The notes beneath the pieces are model-generated. The model had not been told where the DNA came from, searched no databases, and saw only the letters and a program-made list of their open reading frames with translations. Both the position numbers and the translations under genes were made by a program. Below are positions 40,683 to 49,756 of a stretch of DNA of 64,000 nt, piece by piece; position 1 is the first letter of the stretch; every line of letters starts with the position of its first letter. The stretch is from Lentibacter algarum. GTDB taxonomy: Bacteria; Pseudomonadota; Alphaproteobacteria; Rhodobacterales; Rhodobacteraceae. Where the stretch lies: positions 124,001-188,000 of the forward strand of contig NZ_JAHKQI010000010.1 in assembly GCF_018860975.1 (NCBI RefSeq), in the 5' to 3' direction.

Positions 40683-41602
40683 ACATAGCAATAACCGGTG
40701 CCGCGGGCTTTCTCGGCGGCGCCTGCGTAGCGTCTGCATTGGCGCATGGGCACAAGGTGCGGGCTTTGGTTCGAGCCGACACATCAGCCTTGCCTCGAGG
40801 CGTTGAAACCATCGTATGTGATCTCGCTGAAGGCTTACCAACTGGCTCGCTTTCCAACGTTGATGCCGTCATCCATATCGCCGCTGCGATGAGCAACGAC
40901 CAAAGCCTTCTGGCCCGTGACACGACTAAAGCGACTGACAATTTACTCGCGGCGATCAAGCAAGAATCCCCTGAGGCGCGCCTTGTCTTGGCCAGCTCGA
41001 TCTCGGTTTACGACGCTTTTGCTGTGCAACTCGGCGACGTGTTAACCGAAGGCAGTCCAACTGAAAGCCAGCCGCAAAAGCGCGAACCCTATGCGCAGTC
41101 AAAACTATTGCAAGAGAAGCAGGCCAAGGAGGCCGAACTCGCAGCCTGGATATTGCGCATCGGGGCCGTTTACGGTGGCACAAGAGTTTGGAACGCCCAT
41201 ATCGGGCCGCGAGTGGGGCCGCTTCTCATGAGTTTGGGGCGGCAAGGTGACGTGCCACTCGCACATGTGCAAAACGTCGCAGAAGCGCTCGTGCTAGCAG
41301 CGCAAGCCGAACCCGAAAACGGCTTTGAAGTCCTCAACATTGTTGACAACGACCTGCCCGATCGGCGGGCTTTTATCGCCCTTGCCCATAAGGGCCCTCA
41401 CCTGCCCTTGCTATGGCGGTTGTTGATGCCCTTCGCCTACTGCGCCGAAGCCCTGCTTGGCGCGCGCGCGCCCGGCATGCTGCGACCTCGCGTTCTTGCG
41501 GCACGTTTGCGCCCGATGCGCTACTCAAACGCCCGAGCCAAGGAACGCTTGCAGTGGGTTCCACATTCCCGTTTCGGCTATGGCGCGGAGGGACGTAGAT
41601 GA
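40670..41602 (+). CDS. NAD-dependent epimerase/dehydratase
   Basis: A 310-residue extended SDR. It has the cofactor motif ITGAAGFLGGACVA, the DAVIHIAAAMSN segment and the active-site YAQSK (YxxxK) near residue 140. The family includes NDP-sugar 4-epimerases and dehydratases; the exact sugar is unknown. The start overlaps the Gfo/Idh gene by 13 bases and the stop overlaps the GT4 gene by four. GGAG upstream supports the ATG at 40670. Confidence 0.88.
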   Translation: MGTLNIAITGAAGFLGGACVASALAHGHKVRALVRADTSALPRGVETIVCDLAEGLPTGSLSNVDAVIHIAAAMSNDQSLLARDTTKATDNLLAAIKQESPEARLVLASSISVYDAFAVQLGDVLTEGSPTESQPQKREPYAQSKLLQEKQAKEAELAAWILRIGAVYGGTRVWNAHIGPRVGPLLMSLGRQGDVPLAHVQNVAEALVLAAQAEPENGFEVLNIVDNDLPDRRAFIALAHKGPHLPLLWRLLMPFAYCAEALLGARAPGMLRPRVLAARLRPMRYSNARAKERLQWVPHSRFGYGAEGRR

Positions 41603-42864
41603 ACCTCCCGAACATCGCATATCTGACAGGTGAGTATCCCCGTGCAACCGATACATTCATTCAGCGAGAAGTCGTCGGCTTGCGTGCAGCCGGCCTAAAG
41701 GTAAGCACCTGTTCGATCCGCAAAACCGATGCCTCACATCATGTGGGCCCCGAACAAAAGCATGAGGCAACCAATACTTTTCATGTGCTCGCCGCCACGC
41801 TGCGCCCGTCAACGCTCCTGTCGGCCCATTTCAGCTTGATCAGAAAAGAACCGAAACGCTGGGGTAAAGCGTTGATGCTCGCGGCTAGAACATCTCCGGG
41901 TGGGGTCAAGGCCTTTGCCTATCAAATGATTTATCTTGCTGAAGCAGGTGTGCTTGCGCGGCATATGCAAGACAATGGCATCACCCATCTGCACAATCAC
42001 ATCGCCAAGTCGAGTTGCACCGTCGCGATGTTGGCCAGTGCCCTATCAGGCATACCTTTTTCGTTCACCTTGCATGGGCCTGATATCTTTTTTGAGCCGA
42101 TCCATTGGCGACTGGACGAGAAAATAGCGCGCGCCAGTTTTGTTGCTTGCATCAGCCATTTCTGCCGCTCGCAAGCGATGAGCTTCTCATCGCCGGAGCA
42201 GTGGCGCAAACTCCATATTGTGCATTGTGGCGTCGAGCCGGCGCGCTACGCTGAACAGCCTCAAAAACCAACTGGCAAACGGCTTTTGTTTGTCGGTCGT
42301 TTGGCCGCTGTCAAAGGTCTTCCTGTGTTGATCGAAGCGCTGCAAAACGTCACAACAGATGGCATTACCTTGCAAATTGTCGGGGATGGCCCCGACAGAG
42401 ACTCTCTTCAGGCCAGCGTGACGGCGGCAGGGCTTAACAAACAAGTCAGTTTTCTTGGTTACCGTTCGCAAGATGACGTTGCCACTCTCTTGTCTGAGAG
42501 CGACATATTGGTCTTGCCCAGCTTCGCTGAAGGACTGCCAGTTGTTCTCATGGAGGCTATGGCCGCCAGCCGACCAGTCATCGCGACACGCATTGCCGGC
42601 ACAGCGGAATTGGTTGAAGACGGCGTCAGCGGCAAGCTTGTCTCTGCCGGTGACGTGGAGGCCCTTACTGCAGCCATAGACGAGCTAGCAACATCTGCGC
42701 AGAAAGCTGAAAAGATGGGCCAAGCCGGGCGACAAGCTGTTTTGGAAGGCTTTCAGTCCGATATCGAAGCGCGGCGACTGGCAACACTTTTTTCTAATGT
42801 TGGCACTGAGACTCGGTCAGCTCTCAGACCGGAACCTCTCAAAACCGAGTTGGAGAAACCATGA
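41599..42864 (+). CDS. GT4-family glycosyltransferase
   Basis: A 421-residue GT-B glycosyltransferase. The acceptor domain begins NIAYLTGEYPRATDTFIQRE, a phrase typical of exopolysaccharide GT4 enzymes, and includes HLHNHIAKSSCTVA and SFTLHGPDIFF. The donor domain has LLFVGRLAAVKGLPVLIEAL, IVGDGPDRDSL and the E-x7-E motif (PSFAEGLPVVLMEAMA). It overlaps both neighbours by four bases, so this block (39555-43841) is one translationally coupled operon. Confidence 0.94.
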   Translation: MNLPNIAYLTGEYPRATDTFIQREVVGLRAAGLKVSTCSIRKTDASHHVGPEQKHEATNTFHVLAATLRPSTLLSAHFSLIRKEPKRWGKALMLAARTSPGGVKAFAYQMIYLAEAGVLARHMQDNGITHLHNHIAKSSCTVAMLASALSGIPFSFTLHGPDIFFEPIHWRLDEKIARASFVACISHFCRSQAMSFSSPEQWRKLHIVHCGVEPARYAEQPQKPTGKRLLFVGRLAAVKGLPVLIEALQNVTTDGITLQIVGDGPDRDSLQASVTAAGLNKQVSFLGYRSQDDVATLLSESDILVLPSFAEGLPVVLMEAMAASRPVIATRIAGTAELVEDGVSGKLVSAGDVEALTAAIDELATSAQKAEKMGQAGRQAVLEGFQSDIEARRLATLFSNVGTETRSALRPEPLKTELEKP

Positions 42865-43841
42865 GCAACGCCGCAAACATCGGCGCGGTCATCATTGGCC
42901 GCAATGAAGGCCAGAGGCTCGTCAACTGCCTTCAGTCCTTGAAAGGAGAAGTCGGTTTGGTTGTCTACGTTGACAGCGGATCGACAGATAACTCGATGCA
43001 GAACGCCGCCGAGTTGGGTGCGGAGTGCATATTACTAGACAACGAGACCCCTTTCACAGCCGCCAGAGCGAGAAACGCCGGATTTGAAAAAATCATGGCA
43101 CGGCCTAACCCGCCCAAGTTTGTTCAATTTGTCGATGGTGACTGCACCCTGGAACCCGGTTACCTCACCCATGCCGCCGCCGCCCTCAGTGCAGATAACA
43201 GCCTCGGTCTTATCACTGGCTGGCGCTCGGAAATTCACCCTGATGCCAGCATTTACAATCAGATGTGTGACTATGAGTGGCACCGTCCTGCGGGCGAAAT
43301 TCTGGCTTGCGGAGGTGATATGATGGTGCGCGTCAAAGCCTTTGAAGACATCGACGGCTTCAACGGCGAAGTGATTGCAGCTGAGGATGACGAGTTTTGC
43401 ACCCGCCTGCGCAAGGCCGGCTGGAAGTTAAAGCGCTTGCCTATCCCGATGACGCACCACGACGCAAATATGCTGAGCTTTGGCCAATGGTGGAGCCGCG
43501 CAGTGCGCACGGGGCACGGCTTTGAGCAAGTTAATGATCTGCATAGCGACTATTTTGTTCGCGAGCGTATGCGCATGTGGCTGTTTGGCGCGGCACTGCC
43601 TTTGGCGGCATTGTTTGGAGCCGTTCTCTACTGGCCCTTACTGGCGGCTATAATCCTGCTTTATCTGGTTTCTTATGTCCGTTCGGTGCGTGGCCTCGAA
43701 AAAGCAGGAATGGAGCGGAAAAACGCTCTGCGGCAATCAGTTTACCTGTTCCTTTCAAAGTTCCCCAACGTGATCGGGGCTGCAAAGTATCGCAAGCGAA
43801 AGCGCAACGGCGCCGAGATGGAAATCATTGAGTATAAGTGA
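42861..43841 (+). CDS. GT2-family glycosyltransferase with membrane anchor
   Basis: A 326-residue GT-A glycosyltransferase. The N-terminal nucleotide-binding segment GAVIIGRNEGQRLVNCLQSL and YVDSGSTDNSM are typical, FVDGDCTLEPGYL carries the DxD-like metal motif, and EDDEFCTRLRKAGW is the acceptor-side ED motif. Two hydrophobic segments at about residues 236-275 (MWLFGAALPLAALFGAVLYW) anchor it in the inner membrane, as in succinoglycan-type glycosyltransferases. It overlaps the upstream gene by four bases. Confidence 0.92.
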   Translation: MSNAANIGAVIIGRNEGQRLVNCLQSLKGEVGLVVYVDSGSTDNSMQNAAELGAECILLDNETPFTAARARNAGFEKIMARPNPPKFVQFVDGDCTLEPGYLTHAAAALSADNSLGLITGWRSEIHPDASIYNQMCDYEWHRPAGEILACGGDMMVRVKAFEDIDGFNGEVIAAEDDEFCTRLRKAGWKLKRLPIPMTHHDANMLSFGQWWSRAVRTGHGFEQVNDLHSDYFVRERMRMWLFGAALPLAALFGAVLYWPLLAAIILLYLVSYVRSVRGLEKAGMERKNALRQSVYLFLSKFPNVIGAAKYRKRKRNGAEMEIIEYK

Positions 43842-43848
43842 GCCAGAC

Positions 43849-45942
43849 ATGACCAAGAAAACACGAGTGGCTATCATCGGTGCAGGCTATATTGCCGACT
43901 GGCACGCCGACACAATCGCAGCGACGGCCGGAGCCGAGCTAACCTGTGTCGTGGACAGCAGTGCAGCCGCCGCAGAAGGCTTTGCAACCGCACGTGGCAT
44001 TCAGGCCTTTAGCTCGGTTGCTCAAATGCTGGAGGCCAACGCTGCAGACGCCGTGCATGTACTGACACCGCCCGATTTTCACCGAAAAGTAGCCGAGGAG
44101 TGCATTGCTGGTGGGTTGCATGTGCTGGTTGAAAAACCAGTCGCTCTCTCAGCTGAAGACGTGATAGCTATGAATTCCGCCGCGAAAAAGGCTGGTGTTC
44201 AGTTTGCTGCTGGGCACAATTTTTTGGGCCTGCCGTCTTACAACCGTCTGCGCAGCAAGCTTATCACGGGTGAATTGGGGCGTGTATCAACAGCCGAAAT
44301 CAACTGGTGTTTGCCTCTTGGCCCCTTGCGTGCAGGCCCTTACGGCATCTGGCTCATGCGTGAAACCCGCAACTTGCTGCTTGAACTAGGTCCACATCTT
44401 TATGCGTTTATGCATGATCTGTTCGGTCCCTCACGTATCTTGCATGTGCAAACCTCAAACGAAGTCGCGCTGCCCGGTGGAGGCAGCCGCCCACAAAACT
44501 TCCGCATTCTCGCCCGTGCGGGAGATGTAGACGTGGCTCTCAACATTTCGCTGGTTGAAACCTATGATGACCGCTCGGTTGTGCTCCGTGGGTCTTCCGC
44601 CCTTGCACGTCTTGACTACGCCAATGACACCTTGGTTGTGACAGGTGTAAACACCTCGGACCTTGTGCTCAACCCGCTGCGAAACGCGCTGAGCCAAAGT
44701 GTCAGCCACTTGAGGGAAGGTGTTGTTAACGCAGCCCGGCAACTCACATCGCTGAACCAAAAATCACCTTATGGACTCAGCTTTCGGGGCATGTGCGCCG
44801 AGGTTTACACCGCACTCAACCACGCACGCCCCCTTGATGAACGCTATACAGGTGAAAGCGCCGCCGATGTTATGCGTGCAATTGAGGACACGCTGGCATT
44901 TCTACCGAAAGAGCAAAAGTCACCCAGACCGGTCGGCACTCCCAATCCAACCGCACTTGTCATTGGCGGCACAGGTTTCATCGGCCGTGCCTTGACACGA
45001 AAACTGGCCGAAAACGGCACCCATGTGCGGGTTTTGTCGCGTGGCAAACTAGGCCCGTTTGCCGATATCTCAGATAAGGTGGAAACCTTCAGCGCATCCC
45101 TGCACGACGAAGCAGCCTTGAACGCCGCGATGCGGGGTATCACCCATGTTTACAACCTCGCCAAGTCCGACGACAAAACTTGGCAAGCTGCGCTTAACAA
45201 CGATGTCGCCGTAACCGAGCGCATCGCAAAAGTGGCCCAAAATGCAGGTGTCGAACGCCTAGTCTATACCGGCACAATCGCTTCATACGACATGTCCGAT
45301 CCTGACGTAACCATCACCGAGGCCACAGGCTTTGGCGACGACATGCAAGATCGCAACATTTATGCGCGCTCCAAAGCCGAGTGCGAAAGCCGGCTGTTAG
45401 AGATGCACAAACGAGACGGACTACCAGTGACAATCGCTCGGCCCGGTATTGTCGTTGGAGCAGGAGGGCCATTGCAACACTGGGGCATTGGTCGCTGGCA
45501 CGGAGCCGGTGCGGTCAAAATCTGGGGGAACGGAAAGCATACTCTACCCTTTGTTTTGATCGATGATGTCGTTGATGGGTTGATCCTGATGGCTGAGCAC
45601 AACGATGCCATTGGACAAAGCTTTAACTTGATCGGCGAACCTATGCTGTCGGCGCGCGGCTATTTCTCTGAAATCCTCGCCAGAACTGGTGCAAACATCC
45701 GCTTGTCATCGGGCCCTCTTATCCCATTTTTCGCCTCGGATGCCTTGAAGTTTTTCCTCAAAACCAAAGTCCTGCGCAAGCGTGGCCTTTCACGGCCTAG
45801 CCTACGAGATTGGAAAAGCCGCGCTCATTTTTCACAGTTTGACAATGCGAAGCCCAAACAAATACTTGGTTGGTCGCCCCAGAACGACCGCGAAGCCTTT
45901 CTGAAGGAAGCCATTGATGAGGCAAACTTATTCGGCTTCTAA
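43849..45942 (+). CDS. Fused Gfo/Idh/MocA oxidoreductase and NAD-dependent epimerase
   Basis: A 697-residue bifunctional protein. Residues 1-350 are a Gfo/Idh/MocA oxidoreductase (VAIIGAGYIADWHADTIA, VEKPVALSAEDV) and residues ~360-697 an extended SDR epimerase (ALVIGGTGFIGRALTRKLAE, YxxxK in YARSK, VTIARPGIVVGAGG). Each half carries its own nucleotide-binding motif. The frame is open to a TTG at 43828 inside the previous gene; the ATG at 43849 matches the family start. The same two activities are encoded by separate, adjacent genes at 39555 and 40670 in the same order. The reaction is unknown; oxidation of a sugar followed by epimerisation is a reasonable guess. Confidence 0.9.
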   Translation: MTKKTRVAIIGAGYIADWHADTIAATAGAELTCVVDSSAAAAEGFATARGIQAFSSVAQMLEANAADAVHVLTPPDFHRKVAEECIAGGLHVLVEKPVALSAEDVIAMNSAAKKAGVQFAAGHNFLGLPSYNRLRSKLITGELGRVSTAEINWCLPLGPLRAGPYGIWLMRETRNLLLELGPHLYAFMHDLFGPSRILHVQTSNEVALPGGGSRPQNFRILARAGDVDVALNISLVETYDDRSVVLRGSSALARLDYANDTLVVTGVNTSDLVLNPLRNALSQSVSHLREGVVNAARQLTSLNQKSPYGLSFRGMCAEVYTALNHARPLDERYTGESAADVMRAIEDTLAFLPKEQKSPRPVGTPNPTALVIGGTGFIGRALTRKLAENGTHVRVLSRGKLGPFADISDKVETFSASLHDEAALNAAMRGITHVYNLAKSDDKTWQAALNNDVAVTERIAKVAQNAGVERLVYTGTIASYDMSDPDVTITEATGFGDDMQDRNIYARSKAECESRLLEMHKRDGLPVTIARPGIVVGAGGPLQHWGIGRWHGAGAVKIWGNGKHTLPFVLIDDVVDGLILMAEHNDAIGQSFNLIGEPMLSARGYFSEILARTGANIRLSSGPLIPFFASDALKFFLKTKVLRKRGLSRPSLRDWKSRAHFSQFDNAKPKQILGWSPQNDREAFLKEAIDEANLFGF

Positions 45943-45965
45943 GGTTCGTTTTGTGTGAAAGTGGC

Positions 45966-45984
45966 ACAATTTCGCCTGAATTGT
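45966..45984. promoter_or_regulatory. Inverted repeat ACAATT-N7-AATTGT
   Basis: Perfect 6-bp arms at 45966-45971 and 45979-45984, 24 bp after the fused oxidoreductase/epimerase gene and about 130 bp before the BY-kinase-like gene. It may be an operator of the downstream promoter; no T tract follows that would make it a terminator. Confidence 0.35.
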
Positions 45985-46010
45985 TTGGTTAACTGATTTT
46001 GATACTTATC

Positions 46011-46032
46011 TGATGTTGTGACGATAACATCA
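46011..46032. promoter_or_regulatory. Inverted repeat TGATGTT-N8-AACATCA
   Basis: Perfect 7-bp arms at 46011-46017 and 46026-46032, in the AT-rich region 81 bp before the start at 46113. It could be an operator or fold as a leader hairpin in the mRNA. It is the second inverted repeat within 70 bp, so the promoter of the kinase-like gene appears to be regulated. Confidence 0.38.
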
Positions 46033-46112
46033 AAGAGACAGGTGAACTTTGAAGCGATTGCATTTGGAAACATGCACTAAAGCGCGGCTTGCGAGCCGTC
46101 GTGAGGCCTGTC

Positions 46113-47549
46113 ATGTCTGAACGACGCACATTTAGTCGCACAGCGCGCAAACAGCTTTCGTCAGAAGACCGGGATCGCATGATCGCCGATATGCTTGGTG
46201 ACGCCGAAACAGATACAGCATCCAAAAGCTCAGCAGCATCAACCAAACTCCCTGCAAAAACTACCTTTATCGAAAGCCTTGATGCGCTTGATGCCCTTGA
46301 TGCAGAGTTCGACCCCGAACTTGCTGAAGTGCGCGCTGAAGAGGTTGAGCAACAAATCATTAACGAGTTGCGCGAACACAATGCTTTGGTTGACGAAGCA
46401 ATCGCACAAATAGCCGATGTTTCTTCCGAACCACTCGCGGATGATGTTGCGCACGACGCTTTGATCGAAAACTTGCCTGCCGAAAGCTCTACCGAAGTTA
46501 ACGAAGCGTCTCAGCCAGTTATGCCAAGACGGGTGAAACCGAAGCCACTTTCGCTGGGGCCCGAGTTTGCAATGTCGACGGCAATTTCCGATGCAGTGGT
46601 CAACGAAGAGATCAACATTCCGGTCTTGCCTGCCGTTGATGAAAGCACCGCGCCAGAGCGTCTGGAACGCGAAGCCGAGCCTATTCCCGAACCGGAACCA
46701 GAAGTTGAACCAGAGCGTGAGCCTGAGGTTTCCGTCGCACCAGCCCAGGACACAGCCATCCAAAACAAGCTGCGTTCCGCTTATGAGACCGCAGACATAC
46801 CTGACGTGACAGAGCCTGCTGATTTGTGGAACAAGCTTGCCGTCATGCCTGTAGATGCTGCTCATCTTGAAGAAAACTTGATAATCACGGCCAGCAGGCA
46901 AGAACAAGCGCACGGTGCGTTTGATGTATTGCGCACACGGCTTGTCCAAACCCTGCTTGAACACGGATGGAAACGCGTTGCTATTACGTCACCTTCCAGA
47001 AACTGCGGCAAAACCTTCACCGCGGTTAACCTCGCTATTTCGCTTTCCCGTTACGAAGCAAATAGAACTGTTTTGCTAGACATGGATATGCGAAACCCCT
47101 CGGTCGCGAATGTAATAGGGGATCCAAACCCCGGCTGCATGGGCGATTTTCTGCGTGGTGCGACAACTGCCGAGGACTTTCTTGTAAAGTTTGATCGTAA
47201 CAACCTGAATATCGGTTCGAGCCTTGCGATCGGGACAAACGGCATCGTTGAGCCCTACGCTGCTGAACTTGCGCAGGATCCGCTGACCGCACAAAGCATC
47301 AACCGCATGATGCAAGAAATGTCGCCAGATATCGTGTTGTTTGACATGCCGCCAGCCCTCGCATTTGATGACGTTATCGCCTTCAGGAAACAGTTTGACG
47401 GTGTTCTGATGGTCGTTGGCGGAGGCAGTACCAGCCCCGAAGAAGTGCGCGAAGTTATGCGCCGCTTAGGTGAAGATACGCCACTATTGGGTGTCGTTCT
47501 CAACCAGGCAGAAGGCGAAGACGGCAGCGATTATAGCTATGGCTACTAA
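46113..47549 (+). CDS. BY-kinase-like (CpsD/CapB) ATPase with long acidic N-terminus
   Basis: A 478-residue protein. The C-terminal ~220 residues form a P-loop domain like bacterial tyrosine kinases that control polysaccharide polymerisation: Walker A SPSRNCGKTFTAVNLA, Walker A' VLLDMDMRNPS, Walker B DIVLFDMPP, and a tyrosine-rich end DYSYGY that could be phosphorylated. The Walker A lacks the usual GxGKS glycine pattern. The N-terminal ~250 residues are acidic, Pro/Glu-rich and predicted disordered. I start at 46113, with GTGAGG upstream; the frame is open to 46089. No transmembrane part is fused; its expected partner is the Wzz protein, which is convergent (9 bp between the stops). Confidence 0.88.
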   Translation: MSERRTFSRTARKQLSSEDRDRMIADMLGDAETDTASKSSAASTKLPAKTTFIESLDALDALDAEFDPELAEVRAEEVEQQIINELREHNALVDEAIAQIADVSSEPLADDVAHDALIENLPAESSTEVNEASQPVMPRRVKPKPLSLGPEFAMSTAISDAVVNEEINIPVLPAVDESTAPERLEREAEPIPEPEPEVEPEREPEVSVAPAQDTAIQNKLRSAYETADIPDVTEPADLWNKLAVMPVDAAHLEENLIITASRQEQAHGAFDVLRTRLVQTLLEHGWKRVAITSPSRNCGKTFTAVNLAISLSRYEANRTVLLDMDMRNPSVANVIGDPNPGCMGDFLRGATTAEDFLVKFDRNNLNIGSSLAIGTNGIVEPYAAELAQDPLTAQSINRMMQEMSPDIVLFDMPPALAFDDVIAFRKQFDGVLMVVGGGSTSPEEVREVMRRLGEDTPLLGVVLNQAEGEDGSDYSYGY

Positions 47550-47558
47550 CGCCGAAGT

Positions 47559-48860
47559 TCAGCCAACTGGCTTGCGCTGAAGCAAGCCGATCAAGCCACT
47601 CATACCGTCTTTAAGCACGCCAAAAGCTATCGCGCCAATTGCCAGCAATGCAACAAGCAGTGCAGCACGCATTACTTTCTTGCGCTTCTTACTACGCGGG
47701 CCGTTGATCTGCGGGATAGCAACGACAGCTTTAACGTTGAGCTGGCGTTCCAGATGCTCGCGCGTTCGAATGACCGGGCGAAGCAACTCAAGCAAGAACG
47801 CCAAGCCAAGACCGAGCATTCCACTCGCACCGAAACCCAGCACAACCTTTTTCTTACGGCTGCCGGACACCGGGTTTTCAGGAACTAATGCCGTTTCTAG
47901 AACTTCAATGCGCTCAAATTGATCTTGATTTTCAAGCGCCTGGCTCATTTCAGCACTCGTCGCCCGTTGCGTAATAACCGTGTATTGTTCTTTCAATTGC
48001 TCTTGCTCGCGCTGCAGAGCACTGAACTGCCGTTCTACCTCCGGCGCCCGACTGATTGCAGTCTGGATTTCGTCGATGCGCGAGCTGATCAGGCTACGTT
48101 GCTCATTGATCAGCGCACGTTGATTGGCTTTGTTTTGCTGTCGAGCACCACCACCTTCAAGCTCGATCAGACTTTGATCAAGCTCCAACAGTGTGCTGCG
48201 CAATTCCAACATCTCTTCGCGTTGAGCCGATATTCCATCCGGCAGAAACTTGGTATTGGCCTCTTTGAACTCCGCGATACGCGCTTCAAGCTCTGTGATT
48301 TCGGTTTCGACACGTGCACGCTCTGTTTGAAAAAACACTAACTGTTCCGATGCAGCGGCAGACCGTCTTTGGTTGTTCAGATCAAGCAGGTTTTGAAGCA
48401 ACTCGTTTGCTAGAAGAGCAGCCATCTCCGGATCCGTATCCGAGACGGTAATGCGCATACCAGTGGGTGTGCGCGGGGCGCCCCAACCTGCACTTTGATC
48501 CGTGATTTGAAGCAACCGAGCAGAATCCCGCAATGTCGCAACCTTCAGGTTTGTTGACATATCAACCCCAGAATAGAGGCCGTATTTCTTGATTATTCCA
48601 ACAAGATTGTCGCGTGCCATCAGTTGTTGTTCGAGCAAACGCAATCTGCGGTCGATCGAAGTAGTCCCTGCAGCCCGTGTCCCAGCATCAACAATTGTCG
48701 GTGCCTCGATCTGCGCAACGGCAGTCGCTTCATAAATCTTCTTTTGGCCCAATGCCCAATAGATTGACGCTAAGGTGCCCAAGAACACAACAAGCGCGAT
48801 CAGCCAAAAACGCCGGCGCACCATACTAAAAAAATCACCCAAGGACTGGATCTGGCCCAT
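47559..48860 (-). CDS. Wzz/GNVR-type polysaccharide chain-length determinant
   Basis: A 433-residue polysaccharide co-polymerase. It has an N-terminal membrane helix (~17-37, FWLIALVVFLGTLASIYWAL), a long periplasmic region of coiled coil with the GNVR-type segment near residues 275-330, and a second helix near the C-terminus (~395-415). A short cytoplasmic tail follows, without a kinase domain. Such proteins set chain length of exported polysaccharide together with a BY-kinase, here the neighbouring convergent gene. It lies 224 bp downstream of the phosphopantetheinyl transferase gene on the same strand; that gap contains an inverted repeat at 49032. Confidence 0.92.
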   Translation of the reverse strand: MGQIQSLGDFFSMVRRRFWLIALVVFLGTLASIYWALGQKKIYEATAVAQIEAPTIVDAGTRAAGTTSIDRRLRLLEQQLMARDNLVGIIKKYGLYSGVDMSTNLKVATLRDSARLLQITDQSAGWGAPRTPTGMRITVSDTDPEMAALLANELLQNLLDLNNQRRSAAASEQLVFFQTERARVETEITELEARIAEFKEANTKFLPDGISAQREEMLELRSTLLELDQSLIELEGGGARQQNKANQRALINEQRSLISSRIDEIQTAISRAPEVERQFSALQREQEQLKEQYTVITQRATSAEMSQALENQDQFERIEVLETALVPENPVSGSRKKKVVLGFGASGMLGLGLAFLLELLRPVIRTREHLERQLNVKAVVAIPQINGPRSKKRKKVMRAALLVALLAIGAIAFGVLKDGMSGLIGLLQRKPVG

Positions 48861-49031
48861 TGTCCAACTCCGTTACGAGGCGCCATTCCCTGCCCCCGCA
48901 GGAATTTTGCTGAAAACGAAAAGCACAGCTCTGCCCCAAGCGCAGAACTGGAATTCACTTTTCAACATACACGCCCTGCCATGTTTTTGCCAATATTTTC
49001 ACAAATTTGACCGAAACACATTGTTTCCAAA

Positions 49032-49056
49032 TAGTGCCTGCAAGATGCGTGCACTA
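49032..49056. promoter_or_regulatory. Inverted repeat TAGTGC-N13-GCACTA
   Basis: Perfect 6-bp arms at 49032-49037 and 49051-49056 in the AT-rich leader 172-196 bp before the wzz-type gene. It may be an operator for that gene. Nothing else is recognised in 48861-49084. Confidence 0.3.
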
Positions 49057-49084
49057 AATCAATGTTTCAATACTTTTCAAATAG

Positions 49085-49756
49085 TTAAGCGATCAGCACA
49101 ATATGGTAAAAGTGATCGTCAAAAAGGAGCGCATGGCCATGACCCTCGAACTGCTCCTCAAAGTCATTCTCCGGCCGAGTGAACCGTGCCAAAAACTGCG
49201 TCGATGTTGGAAACGCGATCTCAAAACCACCAAAACCTAACATTTTTCCAGTGATCATGTACTGGGCCTTAAAAGCCGCTTCCTTCGCGGAAAACACTTG
49301 TTTTGCCCGCACCAAAGGTGTCGCCGAGGCGTTAATCAGGGTGCTAACCTCGCGGGGTGTGCATACCTCGGCAACAAGTTCTGATTTTAAGGGGCCCGCG
49401 CTTTCAACATCAACCCCTAGGCTCTGCACATCATTTTTGAAAGCTACAAGAGCAATGCACTTTTCGGTGCAATGGCTGATGCTTCCGACTGTTCCTTCAG
49501 GCCAAATTGGAACGCGATTTGCGGCAGCTAACAAAGGCTCCGCTGGAAGACCCAGTCGGCTCAAAGCGTTTCGAGCTGCGCGGCGTCCAGCGGCATATTC
49601 ACACTGTCTTTTCGCAATCGCGTTTGCAATGCTTCTAGCCTCTTCAGGCCAAAGGCCTTCGGGGGGGCTTTGCGGATCGTCGCAAGCAAACACAACTTCA
49701 CTGGGCAGCACGTCTGTTAGGCAGGTTGCAAAACGCTCGGGAGGCAGCGGTTTCAC
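49085..49756 (-). CDS. Sfp/EntD-type 4'-phosphopantetheinyl transferase
   Basis: A 223-residue enzyme that attaches phosphopantetheine from CoA to carrier-protein serines. Recognisable motifs are the N-terminal [12 protein letters not shown] segment, the [15 protein letters not shown] motif, the metal-binding aspartate in GVDVES, and the [12 protein letters not shown] motif with the catalytic Glu and Lys. It is of the EntD subtype. The start overlaps the NRPS stop by four bases, so it is made with the synthases and is likely to activate the carrier domains of the NRPS (Ser1443) and PKS (Ser1797) encoded upstream. Confidence 0.93.
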   Translation of the reverse strand: MKPLPPERFATCLTDVLPSEVVFACDDPQSPPEGLWPEEARSIANAIAKRQCEYAAGRRAARNALSRLGLPAEPLLAAANRVPIWPEGTVGSISHCTEKCIALVAFKNDVQSLGVDVESAGPLKSELVAEVCTPREVSTLINASATPLVRAKQVFSAKEAAFKAQYMITGKMLGFGGFEIAFPTSTQFLARFTRPENDFEEQFEGHGHALLFDDHFYHIVLIA

